64,000 nt of DNA from Congeria kusceri. Lineage: Eukaryota > Mollusca > Bivalvia > Myida > Dreissenidae. The notes beneath the pieces are model-generated. The model was not told the origin of the DNA and did no database searches. It saw nothing but the letters and a program-made list of their open reading frames with translations. How positions within the stretch are numbered: the stretch's first letter is position 1; every line of letters begins with the position of its first letter. Shown here one piece after another: positions 46,391 to 59,830 of the stretch. The stretch covers positions 40,727,225 to 40,791,224 of the forward strand of contig CM051024.1 of assembly GCA_027627225.1 (NCBI GenBank). The letters are read 5' to 3'. Made by a program: the position numbers and the translations under genes.

Positions 46391-47730
46391 TAAACAACTT
46401 TATTCTGTCTTTTGCGTTTATGGCACTATATCTTCTGTAAGATCGTACAAACACACTTTAAAGATATAAATTACCGTTTAGCCCTGGTTGAAAGTTTAAC
46501 CACACATACCAGCAAGTGTAGGATGAGGCCAAAAATATACATGCTTACAAAATGATTATTAAAATATTGATTGTGAAAACATTAAAAAGCAAATATAAAG
46601 CAAACACCCTTTACAAACAGTACAAAAAAGCCGGTTTATTGTGCACAATAGGAAATAAACAGTGTGTTATTTTCCGTGTTTAATATTCCAATCCCAAAAT
46701 ACAGTTGGAAATTTGTATACATCTATTATACTATCAATTTGCTATTAGGTACATAGAAAGTGCATTGCGTTGTTCAAATAATTCCTTATATCATGCAAAT
46801 TAACGAGTGTAAATTGTAATCTTGCATTTGTAGTGTCTGCTTTATTTTATACTTACAAACCAACATATATTTCGAGCTCGATATCAGTACGCTTCGTTTC
46901 ATCACTTGAGAGTTTTTAATGAAATCTTTGTACTAATCCCATGTTTTTGTGAAATTGTTTTGTGAAAGATGCAGATGCAATTGATTAAATGAAATATAAA
47001 ACTATACAACACTTGCATATTTTCTCTACTCTGGACATCGTTTATAAAGGACAGACCATGTATCTATGGAATGAAATACATGGATGTTTTGGAATAACAA
47101 TAAATGCATCATACACATACTGTTTAAGAATTGTAGTAATAAACGTACGGTAGTAATTAAACAGTTGCGATGTGCAATCAAGGATTGGTTGACCAATTAT
47201 GGGTTTATATATCAGTGGTTATTAATAGTACATGGTTGCATAATCTAATCAATTTTCTTAAAATCCATCGACTAACAACCTTAGACAAACAGAAAGGCGG
47301 AGCGATCTATGATTTTACAACTGGTCAATTGGTATAGACGTAAGTCTTGGAAGCCGAACCGGCTTGAGGCCCCTGTTGACCGGTACGATGAAGCTCTACA
47401 AGACTACATGTTCATACCTTTGCGAGAGCGCCGTAAAACGTAGAAGCATATTCAATTGTGAACGTACTCGTGTGACTAATAAATCTTAGCCATGTTATGC
47501 ACGTTAGTAATACAAATACAATACATTATTGAGATGACGGCGTTTTGTCGATATTTACGTTGTCTTTACCGTCGATTTATAACAAACATCTTTGCGATAT
47601 GTAAGTATAAGGACCGCATGGGTGAGGACCGCATGCGTCAGCTTCATCACGACCACACAGTTGATAATATCGTGGGATAATCTATACCGACGCGTGTAAT
47701 TTTTAACTTGGAATTTGTCAGTGGATACAT
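46391..47730. other. Non-coding stretch, nothing recognised
   Basis: AT-rich with only short chance frames. A minus-strand end TATACCAATTG near 47325-47337 recalls the WSC exon end, but the rest does not align. Confidence 0.4.
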
Positions 47731-49180
47731 TTTTAGACTGTTGGCGGAAGCCAACGGTCTTCTGAGAGGGTAATTTCTAAAACAGGTATCGCGAAAAACT
47801 ACTTCTTTCCTTTGCTGTCTACGAGTCAGTAAATCGAAACCTGAAAGTGTCCTTCTTCAAAACAGCAAAGAGTCACGCCTGTTTACTTACCTGTAAATTA
47901 TTTAACATAATGTATGTCATGTGTGTTGTAATTTTTTATTCATGTGTTTTATCACAATTACAGTTTCTAAAAAGCCAATGTATTAAAAGTGTTACGTCAA
48001 ATTAATGACACTCCTATTTTCATAATCTGCTGTAACCGAAATATTTACCTGGGTGTCCTGGAATAAGACCGCCAAATTAATGCGCTACATCGGTTATTTT
48101 TGACTTGTTGCGAAAGTGCTTTTCTTGTCACCGATTCTTATTCGGAATATTGTAACGCCAAATTACTGCAATGTATTAATTTTAAACTGTAGTATGGAAA
48201 ATCAAGAGCACGCATCGTTTGACCTACGTTTGACTCAGTAGGCTACGAATCACTAACAATCGATGCTCCTAACTACCACGCTTCAACTGTTATTCGGCCT
48301 TGCTCGTTGAAGAATACCTTTTAAACGGGTCGAAAAATAAGTCCGTTTGCATTAGATAATTAGGTTGAACAAACATGTGTTCGAAACTTTCAAATTAATT
48401 GTATTATGATGTCGTAAACTATTGAATAAGAAGCCATATTATTAAGTTTAAATGTGGAAAATTAAGCTCCATTCGAACAGATGTTCCTTGTTAGCAAAAA
48501 TGCACTCATAATTTACGTCTTTCTACGCTGTCTGCGTTTTGATTTATGAAAGCCGGTTAGATAGATACGGTAAAATAAAAATGTCATTTAACTAGTACAC
48601 AATCTACATACACAGTTGATATAATATATTGATATGCTACCTACGTTTAATGTAAATTAAATAAACCAATTTTAGACTGATGACGGAAGGCAACGGTCTT
48701 TCGAGAGGGAAATTTCCAAAACAGGTATCGCGGAAAACTATTTTTATTAGCAGGCTACTAGTCAGTAAATCGAAACCTAACAAGGTCCTTTTCCAAAAAA
48801 AGCAAAACTTCACGCCTGTTGTCTAACCTTTGAATTATTTATGACAATGTATGTTGTGTGTATTATAATGTGTATATCATGTGATTTAATACCATTACAG
48901 TTTCGTAAAAAAAGTCAATTCATAAATAAATGACACCTCAAATTAATGACACCCCTATTTTCACTAGTAACTTGTAGTTAACCGAAATATTCACCTGGGT
49001 GTCACACAATTAGACCACTAAATTAAATCGCTTCATCGGTACTTGTTTACCTGTTATGAAAAAATTATTTATTGTAACCAACTGTTATTTAAATTATTTT
49101 TGACACAACTTGGCACGCCTCGTATGACCGACTTTTGACTTAGTAGGCTACGAAGAACTAACAATTGATGCTCCTGTAGC
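47731..49180. repeat. Two diverged direct copies of a ~0.5-kb segment
   Basis: 47731-48290 and 48670-49180 share GGAAGCCAACGGTCTTCTGA-like, AACAGGTATCGCG, AGTCAGTAAATCGAAACCT and GGCTACGAA..ACTAACAAT blocks in the same order. No frame is conserved between them. Confidence 0.75.
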
Positions 49181-49694
49181 GAAATCGAAGAATATCGACA
49201 AAAACCTATTTCTTTTACAAGGAATCGTTTGGACGTTTGAAAATGTTAACGCGCGTTCTTTCGGACACTCATTCAAACATCGACATACTGACGGTGTAAA
49301 AGAGCGAGACGTGTTCGAAAGTCAGTTGTGAAGTAGCTCTTGAGCGGTAAAGACCTCTAGAAGAGGAAAATTGTATATTGACGTTGGTACTGTTAGATTT
49401 GTCTGCTGAATAATGTGCACATAGCACTGCGTTCTGTGCAACAGGAAAAGCGGAAAACTAAGGTAACCGGCAAAGGCAGACTTAATAAAGGTGTATAGGG
49501 TATGTGGATACACTCCTAATTACTACGCTTCATCAGTTATTCTGCATGGGCCGTTGCAGACTGACTTGCTACTGGCATGTATATAACTCCGTTTGCATTT
49601 CATACTAGCATGAACACAAAGTTGTTTGTTACTAAAAATATTATATTATGGTATAATTCTGTTAACTTATTTATAATATTTTTAATATATTAAT
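49181..49694. other. Non-coding stretch, nothing recognised
   Basis: AT-rich sequence between the direct repeats and the LINE relic; only chance frames. Confidence 0.4.
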
Positions 49695-51170
49695 TTATAA
49701 TTTGATCGAACCCTGAAGCTTTTCCGTTCTTAAGTGAACGGACGGCTTTATGTATTTCTTCTATTGTAATCTCATTATTAAGATTACTTTGTAAATCTTT
49801 ACTGGGATATTCTGCATGGGGTTCGGTACTATTATCAGTATTATCAGTGTAAAGTTCCTTATAGAAATCATAAAAAACAGTAATATCAATATCCGGACCT
49901 TTTTGTTTTCTTATTAAGGCTATTCATACAATTCCAATAATCTTTCTGCTTTGTAGATCTCAAATTTTTCAACTTTTGACGAGTTTTCCTTTAAACAAAA
50001 CAGATTCAGTGCGTAAAATTCTTTTATAATGTTTACTTGCTCAACTTCAATCAGTTGTATTTATCTGATTCTTAGCGAAATAGTATTTGCATTTACAATT
50101 TGCTTCCTTGCACTTGTCATTAAACCAAGGCTTATTATAATTCGGTTCCTTTGGGGGAGATTTTGCCGGGTTATATGTACCAAGCGTAGATTGTGCAGAT
50201 TGTATTGTCATTAGATATGTCATTTATAAATTGTTTGTCTGGCATTTCACAAATATTGATTTGTAACAACATTTAAATTTGTTTGTTCATCTATATTTAA
50301 GTTAAAAAAATCAATTTATCATCTGGCCACCGTTTCACCTTTTCAACCTCTGATTGTGTGTTAACACAGTTGCACACATCTTGCATTTTCACAGAGAAAA
50401 TGATTGGACAATGGACATCAGAATACAATGCGCTAAAAGCATCAATTTAAAAAGAATTGAACAATCTAAGTGAGTATGCTGATGAGATTACCTAATCAAT
50501 AACAGAGGTTTCGTGACAAGGAAATGCACCAATATCCTTATCACTGAAAGCCCGCCCATTTAAACTTATACAGTCATTACTTTTACAGAAATTGACAATA
50601 TCTCTACCGGTCTTATTTATAATTATATCATTTGTGTTACGCTTTATCGAAAGGTTATTATTATTAAGTTCGTTGATTAAATCAACATCAAATAATGCAT
50701 TCGTGTTTACACCAATAACATCAAGAATATTTTCGTCAACGTAAGTTAGATCATCTAAATTTCCCGTTCTCGCATTTATGTCTCCCATAGTTATCACATA
50801 CTTATTATTGCAACTAAAATATTCATATTCCGTCAAGAAATCGTTATTTAGTTGCTTAAAATATTTATTTATTTTTTTTTTTTTGGTGGGGGGGGGGGTA
50901 GATATATAGCACCTAATAAAACATCTTCGTCTGTTTTAAATAGAGCTTTGCCTAACCTAAACCACTGAACATATTCACACTCCGTATCAGTATTTATATA
51001 TTGAGTCTCTGACTAACATCGCAATACCACCTGATTTTTTTGGATTATTATTGTTTTCGGTTTCTATACAAACATTCATAGTTTGGCAACTTAATAACAT
51101 CTAAATCATCAAAGTGAGTTTCAAAACAACAAATTATATGATATTGTGTTATACAGTGAAACCTGTCCAA
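49695..51170 (-). mobile_element. Decayed non-LTR retrotransposon (endonuclease and start of reverse transcriptase)
   Basis: In order on the minus strand, with frameshifts: CCFETHFDDLDVIKLPNYE, SGGIAMLVRDS, CEYVQWFRLGKALFKTDED, then GDINARTG and ETSVID (catalytic motifs of the AP-like endonuclease), NKPWFNDKCKEANCKC, a linker, and ITIEEIHKAVRSLKNGKASG, the usual entry of the RT domain. Everything after GFDQ, including the RT active site, is missing. RT-type LINE of the kind seen in molluscs; the clade is not certain. Confidence 0.88.
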
Positions 51171-51350
51171 ACCGAACCCTGAGAAAACCGAACCCCTGTC
51201 AAAACCGAACGGCTGCGTCGGTCCCGATTTTTTCTTTCTTATGTTATATATCAAAAAAACCCTTAATAAACCGAACCCTGTCAAAACCGAATACCGAACG
51301 ACTTTATCGCAAATTTGATCTCATTCAACCTTAAATAACCTGAATAAACC
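51150..51350. repeat. AAACCGAACCCTG-rich repeat, probable DNA-transposon end
   Basis: Starts ACAGTGAAACCTGTCCAAAC and repeats AACCGAACCCTG/GTCAAAACCGAA several times. The start resembles Tigger/pogo-type terminal repeats. No matching inverted end is seen, so it is a fragment or solo end. Confidence 0.45.
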
Positions 51351-51689
51351 GAACGGTGTATTCTGTCAGGTGTCACATCGCGATTCCGCAGAGGCGTGAA
51401 CCCGATAATTGGCGACACGATATAAAGGGCATTATCGCCATGGTGATAACGGGGCAGTGGTGCAATTAGCGATCGGTGAATACGACAATAATCAACTTGT
51501 GAAAAACATATAAGTCGGTCGTGTTTTATGTTGAAATTTACGTACAGTGTAATATTTTTAATGCTTCACACCATTGTAATTAATTTATATTAAAATATGC
51601 CAGCTGGCCAAAAATAGTCTTGTAAGTTTTTACAAACTGTTAATACATGACTATAAAATCTCTAATGTTGAATACCTGAACTCGTGGTG

Positions 51690-51983
51690 GCGGATCCGTG
51701 GTCTAGTGGTAACGCACTGGCTTCACAACCCAGGGGTCGCAGGTTCGAGCCCCCGCTACACCCTAACCTACTAACTCGTCTTTCGCATGAGACGTTAAAC
51801 CGAGGTGCAGTGTACTAGGTGCTTCACACCGGGCACTAAAAGACCCAGGGTCGCCTCTGGAACGGGGCGTCTCCTGTATCTTGCACTATACCCCATAACC
51901 CAACTAACAAGTCTTCTGGGGGCGATGGCCATATGGGAGAAAATCCCGGTGCACTCGATAAAAAAAAATGTACTACACACACA
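51690..51983 (+). mobile_element. tRNA-derived SINE, copy 1
   Basis: The head GGTCTAGTGGTAACGCACTG (A box) and GGTTCGAGCCCC (B box) surround a loop with CAC anticodon, as in tRNA-Val. Next come GAGACGTTAAACCGAGGTGC and GGGCACTAAAAGACCCAGG, resembling the Nin central domain of molluscan SINEs. The tail is GATAAAAAAAAATG. Flanked by TGAACTCGTG on both sides. Confidence 0.8.
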
Positions 51984-51995
51984 TGAACTCGTGTT

Positions 51996-52266
51996 GCGGA
52001 TCCGTGGTCTAGTGGTAACGCACTGGCTTCACAACCTGGGGGTCGCAGGTTCGAGCCCCCGCTGCACCCTATCCTACTAACTCGTCTTTCGCATGAGACA
52101 TTAAACCGAGGTGCAGTGTACTAGGTGCTTTACCGGGCACTAAAAGACCCAGGGTTGCCTCTGTATCTTGCACTATCCCCTGTAACCAATCAACAAGTCT
52201 TGTGGGGGCGATGGCCATATGGGAGAGAATCCCGGTGCACTCGATAAAAATATACTACACTACACA
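51996..52266 (+). mobile_element. tRNA-derived SINE, copy 2 in tandem
   Basis: Same head, central domain and tail as copy 1, with a ~20-bp deletion in the central part. Flanked by TGAACTCGTG on the left and TGAACTCGT on the right, i.e. the same direct repeat as copy 1. Confidence 0.8.
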
Positions 52267-52275
52267 TGAACTCGT

Positions 52276-55200
52276 TTGATTGATACATGTACTTTGAGCG
52301 TCGTTTTATACATAAGAAAAACGACCTTTTATAAAAAACCTTTGTATAATAAATACACCTCTGTATAATCAAACTCAGGGATCAATAATTTGGATGCCAG
52401 TCCGCACACATTTACGCTACATTAGATCAACTTATGTTCGATTTGAAAATAATCATAACACACTATACTAGTTTGACACTCTTTCCAATATGTGATTTTC
52501 CTAGCCCCAAATACGGTATTTACCAGCACTGCCACGTTCCATTTTTCACGATGTTGCTATAAATACAACGTATTTAAACCAGGACACATTTGTACATACC
52601 GTACAGTAGGTATTATGCTCCATAATTTTCTTCTTTAGATTTATAATACTCTCTTGCTTACACTTCCGTCGAAACCATTTTTTTCATGATTTCTAACACA
52701 TTGAATCGTGTTTGAATTTTCAAGATTGAAGATTCTTTCTGAACTACGTCAGAAGTTATTTTCCAAAAATTGTGACGATTCCATTACGTCACATAGCTAA
52801 CCTATGATTACTGTAGTGTAACTCAAACAGAACAGTATCGGACAAGGCCAACACAATATGCACCCACCTCATTGATGGTGGGGGGGGGGGGGGATAAAAA
52901 TATATAGATCAATATAAACTGTATGATGTTAAGATTTGTATTTAAAATACTTTTTTTTAGATTAAACCAACCCAATCAGAAGTCTCAGAAGTTGATATTG
53001 TACGAATAAAAAATGCACTTGATTTCTGAATATTTGGTCGGGAAATCCAACAGTATCTTCCACTTTTCTTAAAAATTGTCTAAATTTTATTTAAATCCTG
53101 ATCGATATAAAAATCAATTCAAATACCTCGCTTCAATTTTAAACATAACTGTCTAGCGCTGCTCGAAATGTAGATTACATTCTAAAGTTAGTTTGTTAGC
53201 CCGCATTCGTGTTCATATATCAGACTTCGCGAAACCTCTAAATCAGCTGTCACCATAATTAGTATCATTCGTAAAGACCACATGTTATATACATGATAAA
53301 TAAACTGTTCAATAATCAATTGAATTATGTAGGCCATGCAGCTAATTGTAAAGTCATAAGTCCTTTATTTAGTAAACAAAAGTTAACCTAGCATACTGGT
53401 AATATATATAACTTAGGTGTGTTATACATTTTGTAAGACGTCTATGTCTGGCTGTCTGACAAGTTTCGCGTTGTCTGATATCTGTGTCCATGACCGCTTT
53501 CACGATGAATCGTGCAGTGACCGGACGGGAAAGAACAAGCGACATGCTAGTTTTCTGCCTCCGAAAGTATAATTATACAGCAATAATACTATTCTGATTT
53601 GTTCTTGATATATTGATTTTTATATTTACGCCGCCGCAAACAATGCCACCGCAGACGCCGCCAAAAGTAACACACATACGTAGCCTTTTCAGGCGACACA
53701 AAAATAAAGAAAACCAAACAATTATCTAGGATGGATGGTCAAAGGCCGAAGGCTTTATGTACAAATTAGATACCAAAAAAAAACTGACCTTCATACAACG
53801 ATGCAGCGCTGAAAAGAGCGTTTCAATTCTTATAATTACAATTATAATTACACTTGTGTGTATACTTTAAATTTTCACCTTAAAAGAGTAAATTAATTTG
53901 GGATTTATTTTTTGCAATTCGCGCATCAATACATTAAAGTATGATTCGTAGGCTCCGCCCCTTGCACTCCAGTAGCGTTGTGTACATGTCGCAACACAGC
54001 GGTATCTTAATAATACAGTAGCTCTAGTGATAAAATTGACTTTTGATTTACTTTTGTTTTGGTTGATATTTCGTAAGAGCAATTTTGAACAAGGTGTTAT
54101 GTATCCATTATATACATGTAGACGGAAATATTGAAACGTGTTCCAGTTTAGATTTACGACTGAAGGCTAAACGAGTCGAAAGTTGTTGTCAGATAGTTGC
54201 AATTTCATGTGTGGATGGAACCGTATTTTAGGCGTAAAATATATTTAAAATAATTAATGGTTATTTTTACATTTGAAACTCAATGTTTCATATGTATGTT
54301 TAATTTCTTTCTTAGGCCCTCGATGTTAGTCAATGTTTTCACCCATTATGGCATGCATTTTAAAACCGTATGTTGAGCAAATATTTCAACACCACATTTT
54401 TTAGCACGTCGTGTTAAAACGTTTAGTGTATGAAATTTGGCAAAATATAACTGACAGTGTGGATATAAACTCAAGACGAGAAAAAGGTAAACGACTTTTA
54501 TTATTTTACTACTGATCAAAATATCAAATCTATGCAAATGTGTGTCATCGGCCGAAAATATCGACTGTACAGTTTCTTTACCAGTGTGACATAAATTGGA
54601 AAGGTCATTTTATTTGCATAGAACTATGAACAAGAAGAAAATCTTTATTGTTTTAGTCAAAGCTACTTTTTAGTACTAGTAAATGACAATTTTTTCATTT
54701 AAAAAAAACAACTTTTGTTTCAGCTGCTGATAAAACTCCTGACCCCGAGGGATAAAATTAGTAACGATTCACCACAATAACGATTCGACACAGTTTAATG
54801 ACGATTTGCCAGAGGGTGATTACGATTCGCCACTGTGTGTTATAACGATTCGTCACAAACTGGATGTACAAGATATTCTTCGCCCTGTCGTGCAATGTGA
54901 ATGGATACATGTTCGAGAAAATGATTAGGTGAATTTTGTGCAAATCATCCATGGCTTATGCTTAATTGACCAATGTGAGCCTACTTCGAGGAGTGTTTTG
55001 AGCTTCGCAGCTGGCGAGTCATTTGCGAACTTGAAAATGGGATTTTTACAATGATAAATGGGACCTTTAGCTCTCAGAGGTGACAATTCGATGGAGCTTG
55101 CATAATTTTCGAGGTGTTCTTGTGGTATTCTTTTGCAAGCTCCATGGGATGACTACATACCATGCTCGCTTGGTTTTCCGGTGGTTTCCTTGTAAACAAA

Positions 55201-55923
55201 AGTGAGACGTTTGTTCAACTGGATGTCTGTTATTTGACTGAAACCTCTTGTTTCTTAACCGTTCTTTGCCCTAATCTGTAAAATTGTGTATTTTTATGTT
55301 TGTGTTCGTTAAATTTCATTTGTTTTCCTCTTCTAATAAATAAAAATTTAAACATATATATTAAAGAGGGTATGGACAATATTATCAAATTTTCTTAGAA
55401 AAATATGAAAGTAAAATAAAACCTATAAAACACTGATAAATAACAAACTAGAATAAAAGTTCAGAAGAATTGATATTTGAAAATCCTTGAAATACTTTAA
55501 GATACTTTTCGTTTTCCAGTCGAAAACTCATTCATGTGCATCAGGCATGTACACTTGTGGGAAATCCCCAATATTTGTTGCGTGTTGACTTAAGTTCTGT
55601 GCAGATTGTTCATACGACACATCATGGACACGTTTTTAGTTTCTCTCACAAAAACTATTAAAGGTGTCGTATCGGCACAGCACTAGGAATAAATTTGTCG
55701 TTATCATGAAGTTCATTAAAAAAACAACAACATATGAAGTATGGTTCAAATATCTGTTTATTTCTTTTTATTTTAACTTCCCTTAAATAAACACAGCCAA
55801 ATATACGTTTACAGTACCACACAGCTTGACCGTGACCATACATACTGGTCTTATGCTGTAGGTTCTTCTTAACATAGTCATACAGTTTTATTAATATTAG
55901 ATCAGAGAAAACTTATATGTTCT
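52276..55923. other. Non-coding stretch with minor repeats
   Basis: No convincing exon. It holds a poly-G run near 52878-52893, a CCGCCGC-rich patch near 53630-53665, and at 54760-54860 five loose copies of AACGATTCGNCAC. Open frames are short and unrelated to known families. Confidence 0.5.
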
Positions 55924-56057
55924 TACATTGTTGCCATTTATGTTTCCGTGTGTTTGTTCAATTGCTGTCACCTTTAATACATTAGTTGTTTACATTGTTG
56001 CCATTTATGTTTCCGTGTGTTTGTTCAATTGCTGTCACCTTTAATACATTAGTTGTT
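55924..56057. repeat. Exact 67-bp tandem duplication
   Basis: Two apparently identical copies starting TACATTGTTGCCATTTATGT, with no difference between them, so very recent or an assembly artefact. Confidence 0.92.
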
Positions 56058-56123
56058 TGAAAACCAATAACATCACATGTTCCAGTTTAACCATTTTTGA
56101 TGCATATTAACCGTTCCCTTTGG

Positions 56124-58545
56124 CTGTGACAGTTTGAGGCTGCAGCGCTTTATAAATATCCTGCCATACTTATATTACAGTCATCACATTAATGGTTTTA
56201 AACCACTAGCCGAATCATTATGCAATCATAGTAAACAGATGAAATTCCACGATCCCGACTATATACATTACTCAATTTCTACTAGCCCGAATTACATTTC
56301 ACAAGCCCTGGTCTGTCGGGCTAGTGGTTAGCGTGAAGACTGTATTATAATATTACATTGTTTTGTTACTTACTTTGTATTAATTAAGGCTGGTTTGCCA
56401 ACAATTCGAAACATAATAATTGAAGTTAGTCATGTTTGACAGTTTAAAGCTGCAGAGCTTTCCTATTAATGCACATATTCTAATATCATTGCTTTACAAT
56501 AGTTTCCTGTGAGATTCTAACTACCTTTAACGACTTTTCCTTTATGGCTTGTTTGCCAACATATATTTTTTCACTTGTCATCCTCTGACAGTCTCAGGCT
56601 GCACAGCTTCATAACTTCTGTACATAATTATATTAGAATAATGTTATTTTACGTTCTACATTCATGTACATTGTTTTCTTGTTAAACAGTTGGATGTAAA
56701 CATGTAGGTTGAAAATTGTATGGGCTGACAGTCTAAAGCTGCAGAACTTTGTCAATTTTGAACATAATTTCTTAATACTGTTGTTTCTTTTTCTTTAAGG
56801 AATCATTATATTGTATCCTTTAATGAAAGTTTGTATGCAAATGCCGATGTTGACTCGTGTTATTTTTTGACAGTTGAAGGATGCGTTTTTTTCGTCTTAC
56901 AACTTTTAGTAGGCCATCCATTTATATTATGGAAGCCTTTGGTGTGCTCTAACTGTTTAAGGCTGCACAGCTTCACGAATGTACTTATATTTTTATTATT
57001 TGCATGTTTTATGTCACCTTATTTCATAAATTCACTTCTTTGAAAACATTGGTTGTGCTCTGACGCTTTAAGACTGCAGAGTTTCATTGTTGCATATTAT
57101 GTTCTTGTTTTGTCATTTTACACTATACCTCATTAGTCGTATTTTCATGCAGTATATTCGTTGTACTTTTAGTTGGCCATCGATATATATGGAAGCCTTT
57201 GGTGGTGCTCTGTCAGTTTAAGGCTGCAGCGTTTCATCGATGTACTTATATATTTATTACGTTATTGTCTTATTTATCTACTTCTTTCCTCTGCCCTCTG
57301 TGTGTCATAGTTAGTTTTGAGGTCCAAACCTTTCTTGGTCTGACAGTTCAAGGCTGCAGAGTTACATGTTTTCTACTTCAATATTACGATATACCTCTGT
57401 AGGTCGATTTACCTGTTTTATGGAACAGTGTTATAACTGCTTTATACCAACATATTATGCTACCATATTCTGACAGTTTAAGGCTGCAGAATTGAATGAT
57501 TGTTTCTTTAAATATAATTATGTTATTGCATGGTTACCTTCCATTACTGCGGGTTTATTTACCTGTTTTATGGAACTGTGTTATAACTGCTTTATACCTT
57601 ATGCTAACATATTCTGACAGTTTAAGGCTGCAGAATTGCGTGTTTGTTTTTCTACATATAATTATGTTATTTCAAGGTTACCGTTCACTACTGTGGCTCT
57701 ATTTACATGTACGTTATTACTGCTTTGTAGCAACCTATTATGCTACCATCTTCTGACAGTTTAAGACTACAGAGATACGTTGTTAAGAAGGAATTTAGAA
57801 ATGAGTGATTGTTAGCTTGTTTTGTCGTAAAATCTAATCGATTAAAATGTACAATATTAGCAAGTATCAATCGAACCATGTAAACTCATGTAGTTATAGC
57901 GATAGAATAAAAGTGGAAAAAAAACTCACAAACTTAGTCATATTGCCCCACATAATATAAATAATCAGCGTGGATAGACTCTATATAACATACGTTTTCT
58001 ATTATACATGTACATATCATTATGTTCTTCAATGGTTGCATTCCACTACTGTGGGGCCCATTTACCTGTTTTATTAAACAGTTTTATAACTGCTTTGCAG
58101 CAACATATTATGCTACCATGTTCTGACCGTTTAAGGCAGCAGAATTGCATGTTTGTTACTATACAGATAATTATATGGTTACTTTCCACTACTGTGGGTC
58201 TATTTACATGTACTCGTTTTATTAAATAGCAATACTGCTGCTTTGCAGCAACCTTTTATGCTACCTTGTATTAACTGAAATGCTCTGACAGGTGAAGCCT
58301 GCAGAGCTTTATGGTATTCTATGTAGTTGCATACACATGTCGAAATCTTCTGTTAAACTCTGACAATTTAAGGCTGCAGAGCTGATCTTTACTGTTGCTA
58401 CTGTACACATACATGTGTTATTTTATTGTTACCTCACACATTTTATCATGTGGTCCTGTTTTACTATTTTTGCGAATGAATTTAGCGTATATGATGTTTT
58501 AACCTTAGGTTATGGTCTGTCAGTATAGAGCTGCAGAGCTTCACA
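56124..58545 (+). repeat. Sixteen-copy periodic repeat with a conserved ~25-bp core
   Basis: Core CTGACAGTTTAAGGCTGCAG followed by AGCTT recurs, always on the plus strand, near 56124, 56436, 56585, 56726, 56866, 56950, 57060, 57210, 57340, 57470, 57614, 57753, 58122, 58285, 58360 and 58517. Usual spacing is 130-150 bp. Spacers in the centre also align (GTTATAACTGCTTTATACC, TATTATGCTACCAT); those at the edges hardly do. Related minisatellite or the inside of an array element; no known ends seen. Confidence 0.85.
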
Positions 58546-59767
58546 GCATGGCATGCTAATCACTGCGACTTGTCTTATAATATTGTCACACAACACTGAC
58601 CTACTATGCACTTATTTAAATTTAATTACTTTCATTTAATTCATTCTATTTTTATTTGTTTCTGAGGTATTCATCGACTAATATTTTGCATATATTTCAG
58701 CGTCTGTTTGGAATTTACACCTTGTTACTTACAATCAAAATTTTTGGTCCGAATTTTATTACTATTTTATTCAGATACATTCATATGTAGTCAGTTATAT
58801 TTTTTAATATCTTACATATAATATAGGTACATGTGTATATACAGCTTAATTTTCCCCATGTGTATGCTGTGATTATGCCAGAGTATAGTTTGTCAGTTTT
58901 ATTTCGTATGGTTTTGTTTTTTGCCTAGTCAGTATTAACTGTATATCTTTCGATTAATGTCTGCAAGCTTGGATATTGGAGTCTTAAGCCACTACTTCTG
59001 TATCAGTCTATCACATACATTATTCCTTGGTAATTATATGAAAATACTATGCTCATTTGTCTAAGCGATGTGCATTTGTATTCCTTTACACAGGTAATAT
59101 TGCAATTCTTTCATTGCATAGCCACATCTCTTCATCAAATAACACTTAGTTTTTGCCTTTAGGCACATGCAAAACATGTTTCTTCATTATCTTTACAATT
59201 TCAATTTTCAATTGTGGAGGTAATGCCTTTAATGTTTTTGTTTGTCATCTCTCTACATTTTTGTGCTTAGTCGTACATGCGGTTTGCTATGTACACCAGC
59301 CCAAATGATCTGTGTCAGTATTAAGGTTTTTCTTTTAATATCACTTACATACATTTTATCCCCGTACTCTTGTCCAATCGTGGTCATCATGGGCGGCGGT
59401 CGGTAACCTTTGTGGCGGTTTTTGTCCGCCCTTTATGTCATTTTCATTGTATATTATATAAATAACAAATTTGTATTTGTTCGGTGTAATAAAATAAATA
59501 ACACATGGCTGAGAGGATGATATAAATAATTTATATTTATCTAATATCAATATTAATATTACACCGAACAATCCGTATATCACGCATACATGTCGGTTTT
59601 ATTTTGACAAATGATGGGGCTGTACTATGCTTAAGTTAATAAAACATTTGTTTGTTATGTATTATTCCTAATAACATATAAGTTATAAACAGTCAGTTTA
59701 CGGGTATAAATATGGAATAAAAATTTAACCGGATTACTTAAAATTACAAATTTGTAACAGTACTTAC
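58546..59767. other. AT-rich non-coding stretch
   Basis: No exon recognised. An inverted pair (TTGTTCGGTGTAATA at 59477-59492 and its complement at 59557-59572) flanks ~65 bp and may be a tiny MITE or a stem-loop. Confidence 0.45.
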
Positions 59768-59830
59768 CTGTGTCACACTTTCGGTGCGGCCATCTTTCGC
59801 ATTCCTCGCACTGAATCGCCTGACTCCGTC
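59768..59830 (-). CDS. Exon with Cys/His zinc-binding motif, downstream of HTH exon
   Basis: 63 nt, acceptor AACATTACAG, donor GTAAGT. Encodes RSQAIQCEECERWPHRKCDT and G. The CxxC-xW-xHxxC spacing is that of a small zinc-binding segment, PHD- or FLYWCH-associated in appearance. It enters in phase 1 and so joins in frame to the HTH exon at 61384-61528. Later exons to the left were not found. Confidence 0.65.

Noticed and set aside
47325..47450. Possible fourth WSC second-half exon (minus-strand KTYVYTN end)
   Set aside because: Only the last ~11 nt resemble the WSC exon end; cysteines and CFCG are absent and a stop follows at once.
51690..51765. tRNA-Val gene
   Set aside because: A and B boxes are good, but the acceptor stem does not close and the sequence continues into a SINE body with a second tandem copy.
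51795..52080. 61- and 91-codon frames near the SINEs
   Set aside because: Read through the SINE body on both strands; no protein family.
56124..58545. CRISPR-like array
   Set aside because: Cores are regularly spaced, but the spacers are related to each other and ~115 bp long, the host is eukaryotic, and there are no cas-like genes.
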